From assembly GCA_900552955.1 (NCBI GenBank), contig USBO01000016.1, forward strand, positions 1 through 22,105: 22,105 bases of DNA, given 5' to 3'. This document shows, in pieces, positions 7,516 to 14,823 of the stretch (its first letter is position 1; every line of letters begins with the position of its first letter). A model generated the notes under the pieces. It was given only the letters and a program-made list of their open reading frames with translations. It had not been told where the DNA came from and made no database searches. Position numbers and translations under genes: made by a program. The stretch comes from an uncultured Alistipes sp. (GTDB lineage Bacteria; Bacteroidota; Bacteroidia; Bacteroidales; Rikenellaceae).

Positions 7516-7699
7516 CCGACCGCTCCGCATGCGGAGTTGCGACGAGGTCGGGAGTCGGCAGAGGTTTCATGGGGAGTGTTTTTCCGGCCGTGCCGTTGTT
7601 TGGTCGCTTCCGTAGGGCCTGCCCCGACGCTGAACGGACGGAATCGTCCCTGTCGGCGCAGCGCTCCCGCCTGTCGGCCGCCTGAGCCGAGTGCGGCGG

Positions 7700-9919
7700 T
7701 CACAGGTTGCGCTCGACGAAGCTGATCATCCGCCGGCGGATCTGCCGCTTGCAGTCGGGCAGCATCGAGTGGTTCTGATCGGGGTAGATCATCAGGTCGA
7801 ACTCCTTGCAGGCGCCGGTCAGCGCGCGGACCATCTCCGCCGAGTTTTGGAAATGGACGTTGTCGTCGGCCGTGCCGTGGATGAGCAGCAGCCGCGTGCG
7901 GTCGTCGCGCAGCAGCGGCGCCAGCGCAAGCGGCGCGTTGTCGTTGTAGCCCGCGGGATTCTCCTGCGGCAGGCCGTTGTAGAGCTCGCTGTAGACGGTG
8001 TCGTAGTAGCGCCACGAGGTGACGGGCGCCACGGCGATGGCCGCCCTGAAGAGCCCGTCGCCCTTGCAGGCGCACGACAGGGCCATGAATCCGCCGTACG
8101 ACCAGCCGTAGATGCCGATGCGCGCGGAGTCGATCCACGGCTGCGCGGCCATGTGGCGGGCCGTCGACAACTGATCCTCGACTTCGAGCCGTCCCAACTG
8201 CCCGTAGGTGCTTTTCTTGAACGCTTCGCCCCGATAGCCCGTGCCGCGGCCGTCGGTGGCCACCACCACGTAGCCCCGCTGTGCCAGCACATCCTCCCAG
8301 TCGTGACGCCAGCGGTTCTGCACCGTCTGCGACCCGGGGCCCGAGTACTGCGTCAGCAGACAGGGATAGCGGCGCGACGGGTCGAAGCCTGCGGGACGGA
8401 CGATGTAACCGCCGAGCGTGTCGCCGCGTTCGGTGGTGAAGGTGAAAAACTCCTTGCGCGGCAGGCGGATGCTGTCCGCCAGGCGGCGCAGCGCGGCGTT
8501 GTCGTCCACCACGCGCACGGTGCGCCCCGCGGCGTCGCAGATCTCGACCCGCCCGGGGTCGTCGGCCGACGAGAAGGTCGAGATGTAGTAGCGCATTCCC
8601 GCGCTCGGGGCGATCGTGTGGAATCCTTCGGCGGGGGTGAGCAGCCGTTTGCGCCGCCCCTTGTAGTCGACGGCATAGAGGTGGCGTTCGAGCGGCGAGC
8701 GTTCGGTCGAGGTGTAGTAGACCGCGCGGTCGTCGGCCCCGACGATGCCCGTCACCTCCCAACGCCCCCGGGTGAGGGCCCGCAACGGTTTGTCCGGTTC
8801 TCCGAGGTAGAGGTGCATCCATCCCGTGGCGCTCTCCTGCAGGATCAGAAAGCGCCGTCCGTCGCCGATCCAGCGGAACGAACGGTCGGTTTCGTGCGCT
8901 ACGTAGCGCGGCGACCGCTCGCGGTAGACGACCTGCTGCTGCGCCTGCGGCGTGTCGAACGCTTCGGCCGCCAGCCGGCGGAAGACGATTTCGCGCTGCC
9001 GGCGGTCGCGGGTTTCGTACCACAGCTCGCCGCGCGGCGTCCAGCCGATGCGGGGAATGTACTGCGTCGAGTCGGCGCCGGTGTCGACGTGCGTCGTGCG
9101 GCCCGTTTCGAGGTCGTAGACGTGGAGCGTCACTGTCGAGTTGGTGTCGCCGGCCTTGGGGTATTTGAAATCGTAGGCGCGGTTATAGAGCGCACCGTCG
9201 TAACGCATCATCTCGAAGAGCGGCACGCGCGACTCGTCGAAGCGCAGGTAGGCGATGCGCTTCGAGTCGGGTGCGACGGCGAAGGCGCGCGTGAATCCGA
9301 ACTCCTCCTCGTAAACCCAGTCGGTCGTGCCGTTGATCGTCTCGTTCCAGCGGCCGTCGCGGGTGATGCGGCGCGTGCTCTGCCGTTCGATGTTGTAGAT
9401 GTAGAGGTCGTTGCGGCTCGAAAAGACGATGTTGCGGCCGTCGGGCGTGAAGGCGGCGTCGCGCGGCTCGGGAATGCCATGCAGGATCTCGCGCAGGTGC
9501 CGGCCGTCGTAGTAGAGGTAGCGCGCCGTGAACGAGTGGCGGTAGATCGGCGCAGCGCCGTCGGCCACGAGCACGCCGCCGTCGGGGGCGATGGCATAGT
9601 CGGCGATCTTTAGTTCGCGGCTCCCCGCGCTGCACCATGTGCCGGTGGCGCGGTCGAGCGAGTCGAGCGCCACGGCGCCCGTTTCGGCTGCCGGAGGCAG
9701 CAGCGCCACGCCCGGGTCGGCAGTGTCGTAGCGGTGGCGGCGGATGTTGCCGTCGCGTATCACCGTATAGTGTTCGCCGTCGGCCGTGGAGCGGATGCCC
9801 GCGAGCTGCGCCGGACGCAGCAGGCCGTCGGCGATGTCGTCGTAGTCGAACGCCTGTGCACCGGCCGTCGTTCCGGCCGCCAGCGCGGCGAAAAACAGGG
9901 AGATTTTCAGAATTCGCAT
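7700..9919 (-). CDS. Dipeptidyl peptidase IV (S9B serine peptidase)
   Basis: A 739-residue exported enzyme that removes N-terminal dipeptides, preferring Pro or Ala at position 2. The start chosen is ATG at 9919, because a clean signal peptide begins there (MRILKISLFFAALAAG, cut near AGA-QA at 21-23) and AAAGAGAGA lies just upstream; an open extension to 10006 has no such features. The propeller domain (about 40-480) carries WVYEEEFGF (201-209), whose Glu pair binds the substrate N-terminus in DPP IV. The alpha/beta-hydrolase domain (about 490-739) carries GWSYGG with Ser607, HGTADDNVHF with the Asp at 685-686, and DQNH with His717. It is the last gene of a minus-strand cluster with a lipoprotein and a peptidoglycan hydrolase. 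Its probable site is the periplasm, where it would feed peptide use. Confidence 0.95.
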   Translation of the reverse strand: MRILKISLFFAALAAGTTAGAQAFDYDDIADGLLRPAQLAGIRSTADGEHYTVIRDGNIRRHRYDTADPGVALLPPAAETGAVALDSLDRATGTWCSAGSRELKIADYAIAPDGGVLVADGAAPIYRHSFTARYLYYDGRHLREILHGIPEPRDAAFTPDGRNIVFSSRNDLYIYNIERQSTRRITRDGRWNETINGTTDWVYEEEFGFTRAFAVAPDSKRIAYLRFDESRVPLFEMMRYDGALYNRAYDFKYPKAGDTNSTVTLHVYDLETGRTTHVDTGADSTQYIPRIGWTPRGELWYETRDRRQREIVFRRLAAEAFDTPQAQQQVVYRERSPRYVAHETDRSFRWIGDGRRFLILQESATGWMHLYLGEPDKPLRALTRGRWEVTGIVGADDRAVYYTSTERSPLERHLYAVDYKGRRKRLLTPAEGFHTIAPSAGMRYYISTFSSADDPGRVEICDAAGRTVRVVDDNAALRRLADSIRLPRKEFFTFTTERGDTLGGYIVRPAGFDPSRRYPCLLTQYSGPGSQTVQNRWRHDWEDVLAQRGYVVVATDGRGTGYRGEAFKKSTYGQLGRLEVEDQLSTARHMAAQPWIDSARIGIYGWSYGGFMALSCACKGDGLFRAAIAVAPVTSWRYYDTVYSELYNGLPQENPAGYNDNAPLALAPLLRDDRTRLLLIHGTADDNVHFQNSAEMVRALTGACKEFDLMIYPDQNHSMLPDCKRQIRRRMISFVERNL

Positions 9920-9995
9920 GTCGTATTCTCTCTTTATAGTGGTTCGGCCCGTCCGCCGGAGGAGCGTCTGATCTGTTAACGATGCGGCTGCGCCG

Positions 9996-11204
9996 TTATT
10001 GTTCATGCAGAAGACGGTCGATCGCTTCGGTCATTTTGCGGTCGCTCTCCCCTTTTGCATAGCCTCGGAAGAGGTGGCGCACGTGCCGCTTCGCGTCGAG
10101 GAGCAGGAAGACGGGCACCGCGCCGTCGAGCCGGTAGGCGCGCAGCGTCTCGTCCGTGCCGGCCAGCAGCGGGTAATCGATCCGGTTGCGCTCCGCGTAA
10201 ACCCCGAGCGTATGGAGCGGGGTGTGCCACGTCTCGATGGCGGCCACCCCGAGATCGGCCGGGGCATACTGCGTCTTGAGCGAGCGCAGGAAGGGGATCG
10301 AAGCGTGACAGGCGCCGCAACCTACACCCGTGAAGTTGATGAGCAGCACGCGGCTGCGGAAGTCGCCGAGCGCGACGGCCGTCGAATCGGCGTCGACGAG
10401 CGTCCAGTCGGGTGCCTGCCTGCCTACGATGCCGCGGGACTCTTCGGAAAGTTTTTTCGGTCTGCGTTTGCGTTTCCGATAGCCGGCCGGATAATACTCC
10501 TCGAGCCGGAGCGGCTCGTGCGGCTCGTAGCTGATTTTCACGTTGCAGACGGAGCTGACGGTGATCTGATGCGTCTGCTCGCGGCGCAATTTGTACGGCA
10601 TTCCGTGGCGGTCGAACACCATTTCATAGGCCGAGTGGCACGCCTCGGGAAAGAGTTCGTGCGTCGGGCGGTCGTAGTAGGGGCGGCCCCAGAACTCGAC
10701 AATGCAGTCGCGGTCGATGTCGAGGCGCAGGCGGTAGCCCTCGCCGCAGGGCTCGAACGCGGTGCGGATCGGGTCGCCGGTGGTGAGCACGTAGCGCAGA
10801 ATGGCTTCCGCCCGACTGAAGAAGGTCGTGGCCGTCAGGCGATAGGGTGCGCGCGGCGTAGAGAAATCGTCGACGATCATTTCGTGCCTGTCGTGATCGA
10901 CGTTGACGGCGATCGTCCCGTCGTAGGCTCCGTTGATGCGCGTCGTGTCGTCCGCATCGAAATAGACCAGATAGCTGTGGCGCAGCGTCGTGTCGGCGCG
11001 GTTGCGCTGCTCGACATAGTAGTACCTCGTGCGTCGGGGAACCGTGTCGCCGGGGTAATAGCTCTCTCCGAACTGTTGATAAGAGACCCGTTCGATGCGT
11101 TCGAGTTCCGAAAGCGCTTTTTGCAGATAGGTCGACTGTTTCGGCCGGCAGCCGGTGCAGAGCAGCGACAGGACAAAAATAAAGCGGATCGGTTTCATCT
11201 TCAT
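9996..11204 (-). CDS. Lipoprotein with C-terminal thioredoxin/TlpA-like domain
   Basis: A 402-residue exported protein. The start is ATG at 11204 (MKMKPIRF), with a second ATG at 11198 that also fits; a longer open frame upstream is not credible. The hydrophobic segment FIFVLSLLCTGC ends in a probable lipidation Cys19, although Cys at position -3 is unusual for a lipobox. Residues about 25-245 are a strand-rich region of unknown family, rich in Tyr/Asp/Arg, that could resemble LolA/LolB-like lipoprotein folds. Residues about 258-402 form a TlpA-like thioredoxin fold: GRQAPDWTL, then GVGCGACH with Cys296 and Cys299, and the cis-Pro at GAVPVF (Pro364). It should act as a periplasmic thiol-disulfide reductase, partner unknown. 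It lies 76 nt upstream of the DPP IV gene with no promoter seen between, so the two are probably co-transcribed. Confidence 0.85.
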   Translation of the reverse strand: MKMKPIRFIFVLSLLCTGCRPKQSTYLQKALSELERIERVSYQQFGESYYPGDTVPRRTRYYYVEQRNRADTTLRHSYLVYFDADDTTRINGAYDGTIAVNVDHDRHEMIVDDFSTPRAPYRLTATTFFSRAEAILRYVLTTGDPIRTAFEPCGEGYRLRLDIDRDCIVEFWGRPYYDRPTHELFPEACHSAYEMVFDRHGMPYKLRREQTHQITVSSVCNVKISYEPHEPLRLEEYYPAGYRKRKRRPKKLSEESRGIVGRQAPDWTLVDADSTAVALGDFRSRVLLINFTGVGCGACHASIPFLRSLKTQYAPADLGVAAIETWHTPLHTLGVYAERNRIDYPLLAGTDETLRAYRLDGAVPVFLLLDAKRHVRHLFRGYAKGESDRKMTEAIDRLLHEQ

Positions 11205-11293
11205 TCGGTTTGAGGTCGGTTCGGGGTGTGCCGCTTCGGGGCGGGAACGGTGGGTGCATGCGGGTCGCGCGACGCCCGTCGGAGGGCGGCGGG

Positions 11294-11980
11294 TCAGATA
11301 TCCTCCACGTCGAAGTCGTAGCCCAGACGTTTGCCCGTGACGAACTTCGAGTTGTCCATGCGGGTGTTGAACTGGTCGACCGTCACGCGTTTCGAATCCT
11401 CGTAGGGCGGTGTCAGCAGGTCGAAGCCGAGCGAGTAGGCGATCGCCGTTTCGAGAATCTCCACCAGCGCCTCGCGCGTGATGGCCGCGCGGCCGAAGGC
11501 GATGGGGCGCATCGAGCTCTGGCGCTTCCCCTCGACGAAGTAGCACCGTTCGCGGTTGATGAAGATGCGGCCGATGAGATACCCTTCGTCGGCGTTGCGG
11601 TTGAACTTGAACGAATCCGACAGGAAGTTGTAGATGTCGATCATCCCGCAGTAGGAGTTGTCGTGGTCGGCCTGCACGTAGGGGCTTTGCCAGACGAGGT
11701 GGTTGGCGTCGAACTCGAAGACGTCGGTGTGCATGCGGAAGATCAGCAGGTCGCTGGCCACCTGGAGCTGCGTTTCGAACTTGCCGCGGTCGCGGTACTC
11801 GATCCGCACGCGGCGGTCGATGCGGCCGTCGAGTTCGTCGTCCCACTCCGACGACATCTCGAACAGAATCTCTTTCAGTTCGTTGAACGTGGCGAACGTG
11901 TTGTCGAACACCTGCTGTTTGAGGCTCGATTTGCGAACGACGGTCTCGAGGATCTTTGCGCGTAAGGGGGAAGAGGTCAT
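11294..11980 (-). CDS. Conserved hypothetical protein, cytoplasmic
   Basis: A 228-residue protein that I cannot assign to a named family. The start chosen is ATG at 11980 (MTSSPLRAKILE); a TTG four codons upstream is less likely. It has no signal peptide or membrane segment. The N-terminal 45 residues look helical (KILETVVRKSSLKQQVFDNT). The middle has alternating strands with many Phe, Tyr and His residues (DLLIFRMHTDVFEFD, about 81-95), and the C-terminus is helical then acidic (YDFDVEDI). The amino-acid composition looks like that of a real folded protein, and codon use matches its neighbours. It sits between the LysM glucosaminidase gene (70 nt away) and the thioredoxin lipoprotein gene (89 nt away), on the same strand and probably the same transcript. 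No function is proposed. Confidence 0.8.
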   Translation of the reverse strand: MTSSPLRAKILETVVRKSSLKQQVFDNTFATFNELKEILFEMSSEWDDELDGRIDRRVRIEYRDRGKFETQLQVASDLLIFRMHTDVFEFDANHLVWQSPYVQADHDNSYCGMIDIYNFLSDSFKFNRNADEGYLIGRIFINRERCYFVEGKRQSSMRPIAFGRAAITREALVEILETAIAYSLGFDLLTPPYEDSKRVTVDQFNTRMDNSKFVTGKRLGYDFDVEDI

Positions 11981-12050
11981 CCGGATGTGCAATTAAAAGT
12001 GTAAGAGTTAAAAATCAAATCCTTCCGTGCGGCGGTGCGGCGCCTGTCCG

Positions 12051-13049
12051 TCACCGGATGCGCAGCGTCTGGCCGGTGCGCAGCGCGGCGCCCGCCGCCA
12101 GCCGGTTGAGCTTGCGCAGCGACTTCTCGCGCAGTGCGTAGCTCTGCGCCACCGAGGCGACGGTCTCGCCCGCGGAGACGATGTGCTGGCGGGCGTTGCC
12201 CTCCCAGCGCTTGCGCTTGCGGTCGATGTAGATCTGTTCGCCGCGCACGGGCTGCGCCTTGCCTTTCAGGTCGTTGAACCTGCGCAGATTGCCGGGCGAG
12301 ATGCAGAAGATCTCGGACAGCGATTCGAAGGTGTCGCCCTCCTTGGCCACGACGTAGTTCACGCCGTTGGTGACATAGATGTTGTAGCCCATGTAGGCGT
12401 TGATCGTCACGCGGAAATCGTCGGGGTCGATCCGCTCCTCGCTCGCGGCGGCCACGGGCACGACGCTGCTTGCGGCGGCGAAGCCCTCCACGGCCTGTTC
12501 GTCGCGCGAATGATGGCGTGCGGCGTAGAGCGTCTCGCCCTGCGGGCGGTCGAGCAGGTAGAGCTGCGACTCCTCGATGATGCGGCAGAGGCGCTGCGCG
12601 TAGTCGGGCGCCGTGGCGTAGCCGGCGGCCTTCAGTCCGCGCGCCCAGCTGCGGTAGTCGTCGGCCGCATAGACGAAGAGCGAGTCGTAGCGGGGCTGCG
12701 CGTCCAGAAAGCGGGCGTGATCCTCGTACGACGCCTCGACCGAGCCGTAGGCGCGGAAGCATTCGCCGCGCGCGTCGTCGTCGTGGAAGACGCGGTTGCC
12801 CGTCCAGTCGCGCTTGCACTTGATGCCGAAATGGTTGTTCGACGAGCGCGACAGGCGGCTGTTGCCGCAGTCGGATTCCAGAATGCCCTGTGCCAGCGTG
12901 ATACTGGCCGGAATGCCGTAGCGCTCCATGTGCGCCACGGCGATATGTTTGTAGCGGTCGATGTACTCCTCGCGGGTCTGGCGCGTCTGTGCGCGCAGGA
13001 AGCAGCACCCCGAAAGGAAGAAAATGACGATGAGTATTGATTTTTTCAA
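12051..13049 (-). CDS. Exported N-acetylglucosaminidase (GH73) with two LysM domains
   Basis: A 332-residue peptidoglycan hydrolase. Residues about 27-165 form a glucosaminidase domain with QGILESDCGNSRLS (54-67), in which Glu58 is the expected catalytic acid, and NNHFGIKCK (71-79). Two LysM repeats, at about 231-277 and 287-332, bind glycan chains. The linker (about 180-215) is Ala/Glu-rich. The N-terminus MKKSILIVIFFLSGC has an ideal LSGC lipobox (Cys15), so it may be a lipoprotein; cleavage after LRA at 20 is the alternative. The start must be TTG at 13049: an in-frame stop lies four codons upstream and the first internal Met is residue 41, past the signal. It is the first gene of the minus-strand cluster running to the DPP IV gene. 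Confidence 0.92.
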   Translation of the reverse strand: MKKSILIVIFFLSGCCFLRAQTRQTREEYIDRYKHIAVAHMERYGIPASITLAQGILESDCGNSRLSRSSNNHFGIKCKRDWTGNRVFHDDDARGECFRAYGSVEASYEDHARFLDAQPRYDSLFVYAADDYRSWARGLKAAGYATAPDYAQRLCRIIEESQLYLLDRPQGETLYAARHHSRDEQAVEGFAAASSVVPVAAASEERIDPDDFRVTINAYMGYNIYVTNGVNYVVAKEGDTFESLSEIFCISPGNLRRFNDLKGKAQPVRGEQIYIDRKRKRWEGNARQHIVSAGETVASVAQSYALREKSLRKLNRLAAGAALRTGQTLRIR

Positions 13050-13067
13050 AATTAAGCGTTACATTTG
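13037..13067 (+). promoter_or_regulatory. Promoter of the DUF4254-glycosyltransferase operon
   Basis: TTG (13037-13039), 20 nt, then TACATTTG (13060-13067). The -33 element lies inside the first codons of the divergent glucosaminidase gene. Predicted transcription starts near 13073-13074, next to the minus-strand start, with a leader of about 45 nt. Confidence 0.6.
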
Positions 13068-13079
13068 TGTATAGTGAAA

Positions 13080-13110
13080 CAAAGATAGCGATTTCTTTCG
13101 AAAATTACAA
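13080..13110 (-). promoter_or_regulatory. Promoter of the glucosaminidase-DPP IV cluster
   Basis: The minus strand has TTG (13108-13110), 20 nt, then TATCTTTG (13080-13087). The predicted start is near 13073, giving a leader of about 25 nt to the TTG start codon. It faces and overlaps the plus-strand DUF4254 promoter. Confidence 0.65.
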
Positions 13111-13118
13111 CTTATAAA

Positions 13119-13733
13119 ATGAAACTTATGTTTACGGAAAATGCGAACCGGATCTTCGACCGCGTGATCGAGGATTACCATCGTTTCGACGACGTGGATC
13201 ATCCGGTGGCGAATCCTTTCGACGAGGGTTCGCTCGATCATCTGCTCTATATGAAGAACTGGGTGGACACGGTGCAGTGGCATTTGGAGGACATCATCCG
13301 CGATCCGCAGATCGACCCCGTCGCAGCGCTCGGAATCAAGCGCCGCATCGACCGGTCGAATCAGGTGCGCACCGATATGGTGGAGTATATCGACTCCTAT
13401 CTGCTCGATAAGTATAAGGAGGTGGCGCCGCAGCCGGACGCACGGCTCAACACCGAGACGCCGGCGTGGGCGATCGACCGGCTGTCGATTCTGGCACTCA
13501 AGATCTACCACATGCGGCAGGAGGCGCTCCGGCCCGAAGCGGACGAAGCACACCGCGACGCCTGCCGGAAGAAGCTCGACGTGCTTCTTGCGCAGCAGGT
13601 CGACCTGTCGCGCGCCATCGAGGAGCTGATCGAGGACATCGAGGCGGGCCGCAAGTACATGAAGACCTACAAACAGATGAAGATGTACAACGATCCGGCT
13701 TTGAATCCGGTGCTCTATGGCGCTAAGAAATAA
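13119..13733 (+). CDS. DUF4254 family protein
   Basis: A 204-residue soluble protein matching, by recall, the Bacteroidetes family DUF4254. The sequence is strongly helical throughout: NANRIFDRVIEDYHRF at the N-terminus, MKNWVDTVQWHLEDIIRDP (about 45-63), IDRSNQVRTDMVEYIDSYLL (about 77-96), and a long C-terminal helix through AIEELIEDIEAGRKYMKTYK. Trp/His/Asp clusters in the helices could form a site. There is no signal peptide or membrane segment, so it is cytoplasmic. The start is ATG at 13119. Its stop lies inside the start region of the glycosyltransferase gene (17-nt overlap), so the two are translationally coupled. I recall this pairing in other Bacteroidetes, which suggests a role in surface-glycan synthesis; the biochemical activity is unknown. 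Confidence 0.87.
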   Translation: MKLMFTENANRIFDRVIEDYHRFDDVDHPVANPFDEGSLDHLLYMKNWVDTVQWHLEDIIRDPQIDPVAALGIKRRIDRSNQVRTDMVEYIDSYLLDKYKEVAPQPDARLNTETPAWAIDRLSILALKIYHMRQEALRPEADEAHRDACRKKLDVLLAQQVDLSRAIEELIEDIEAGRKYMKTYKQMKMYNDPALNPVLYGAKK

Positions 13734-14751
13734 GAGGCTGCCGCGACATATTCTGGTGATCCGCAATTCGGCGATGGGCGATGTGGCGATGCTGCCGCAC
13801 GCCCTTCGCGCGTTGCGTGACGCCTACCCCGACGTCCGCGTCACGGTGCTCACGCGGCCGCTTTTCAAACCCTTCTTCGCAGGGCTGGACGTCGATTTTC
13901 TGGAGGCTGATTACGACGGCCGCCACAAAGGTCTGCGCGGTTTGTCGCGCCTTGCGCGCGAAGCGCGGGAGCGGGGAATCGACGCCGTGGCCGACGCGCA
14001 CGGCGTGCTCCGCTCGCGCATTGTGGGGCTGCTGCTGGGGCTGCGCGGCATGCCCGCGGCACACATCGACAAGGGGCGCATCGAGAAGTGGTTCCGGTTG
14101 GGCTGTTCCAATCCGGCCGCCGCTCCGCTCCGCCACACCGTCGTGCGTTACTGCGACGTGCTGCGCCGCCTGGGTTTCCGTTTCGACGATCCGCAGCCGG
14201 CGGCGAAACCCGTGCGCCCCAATCCGTTCGGGGAGAAGCATGGCATTTGGATTGGCTTCGCGCCTTTCTCGGCGCAGGCGGGAAAGACCTACCCCGAGGA
14301 GCTGGCGGCCGAACTGGTCGCGGGGCTGAGCGCCCGCTGCGAACGGGTCTTCATCCACAGCGGCGGCGGCGACGAAGCGGCCTTCGCTGAGCGCATGGAG
14401 CATGCGCATCCCAATGTCACGGCGCTGTGGGGACGCGTTCGCATCGCCGGCGAGCTGGACCTGATCGCCCATCTGGACTGTGTCGTCTCGATGGATTCGC
14501 TGGCCATGCACATGGCCTCGCTGGTGGCCACGCCTGTCGTCTCGGTGTGGGGCGCCACGCATCCCGCGCTGGGTTTTCTGGGCTACGGCTGCTCGCCGGA
14601 GGGGGTGGTGCAGCTCGATCTGAAGTGCCGCCCCTGCTCGGTCTACGGGCAGCGGCCGTGCAAGTTCGGCGATTACCGCTGCATGCGCATCGCGCCGCAA
14701 CAGATCCTCGATCGCGTGGAGCGGACGATCACCGCGCAGCGCGCCCGATAG
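13717..14751 (+). CDS. Glycosyltransferase family 9 (heptosyltransferase-like)
   Basis: A 344-residue GT-B enzyme of the ADP-heptose:LPS heptosyltransferase family (WaaC/WaaF type). The N-terminal Rossmann domain opens with RHILVIRNSAMGDVAMLPHA (10-29), the standard GT9 acceptor-side motif. The C-terminal donor domain has FAPFSAQAGKTYP (181-193) and SMDSLAMHMASLVATP (258-273), equivalent to the family's S(N/D)DSGxMHLA loop. Near the C-terminus is a four-Cys cluster (Cys304, 307, 315 and 322), reminiscent of other Bacteroidetes members and possibly metal-binding. The start is ATG at 13717, overlapping the DUF4254 gene by 17 nt. It probably acts on the inner leaflet during LPS core or glycolipid assembly. 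The sugar donor cannot be deduced. Confidence 0.9.
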   Translation: MALRNKRLPRHILVIRNSAMGDVAMLPHALRALRDAYPDVRVTVLTRPLFKPFFAGLDVDFLEADYDGRHKGLRGLSRLAREARERGIDAVADAHGVLRSRIVGLLLGLRGMPAAHIDKGRIEKWFRLGCSNPAAAPLRHTVVRYCDVLRRLGFRFDDPQPAAKPVRPNPFGEKHGIWIGFAPFSAQAGKTYPEELAAELVAGLSARCERVFIHSGGGDEAAFAERMEHAHPNVTALWGRVRIAGELDLIAHLDCVVSMDSLAMHMASLVATPVVSVWGATHPALGFLGYGCSPEGVVQLDLKCRPCSVYGQRPCKFGDYRCMRIAPQQILDRVERTITAQRAR

Positions 14752-14771
14752 GGCGGCAGCGTCCGGTACGA

Positions 14772-14808
14772 CGACGGGCGGGACTCCTTTCGGAAGTCCC
14801 GCCCGTCG
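14772..14808. terminator. Long bidirectional hairpin between convergent genes
   Basis: Positions 14772-14785 and 14795-14808 form a 14-bp perfect stem (CGACGGGCGGGACT with its complement); two more C-G pairs are possible inside the 9-nt loop. It lies 20 nt after the glycosyltransferase stop and 15 nt after the end of the opposing phosphodiesterase gene, so it can serve both. No T-run follows on either strand. Confidence 0.7.
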
Positions 14809-14823
14809 GCTTGTCGGTGGCGG

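Larger units (their letters stand above)
7391..7699. other. Gene-free GC-rich interval between greA and the DPP IV gene
   Basis: These 309 nt separate the convergent ends of greA and the dipeptidyl peptidase gene. The interval holds the greA hairpin (7414-7439), a 12-bp perfect hairpin (7489-7515) and a 14-bp perfect palindrome CTCCGCATGCGGAG (7523-7536). From about 7540 to 7699 I see nothing recognisable. Several short open frames cross it, but none shows family features or a convincing start, and no promoter match was found inside. Confidence 0.5.

Noticed and set aside
7691..9613. A 640-codon plus-strand frame opposite DPP IV
   Set aside because: The minus strand carries the full S9B catalytic triad and propeller; the plus frame shows no domain.
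9920..10006. A 29-residue N-terminal extension of DPP IV
   Set aside because: A signal peptide with an upstream AAAGAGAGA begins at 9919; the extension is polar and would bury the signal.
11205..11846. A 214-residue extension of the thioredoxin lipoprotein
   Set aside because: It overlaps the conserved hypothetical gene in another frame and would precede a lipoprotein signal.
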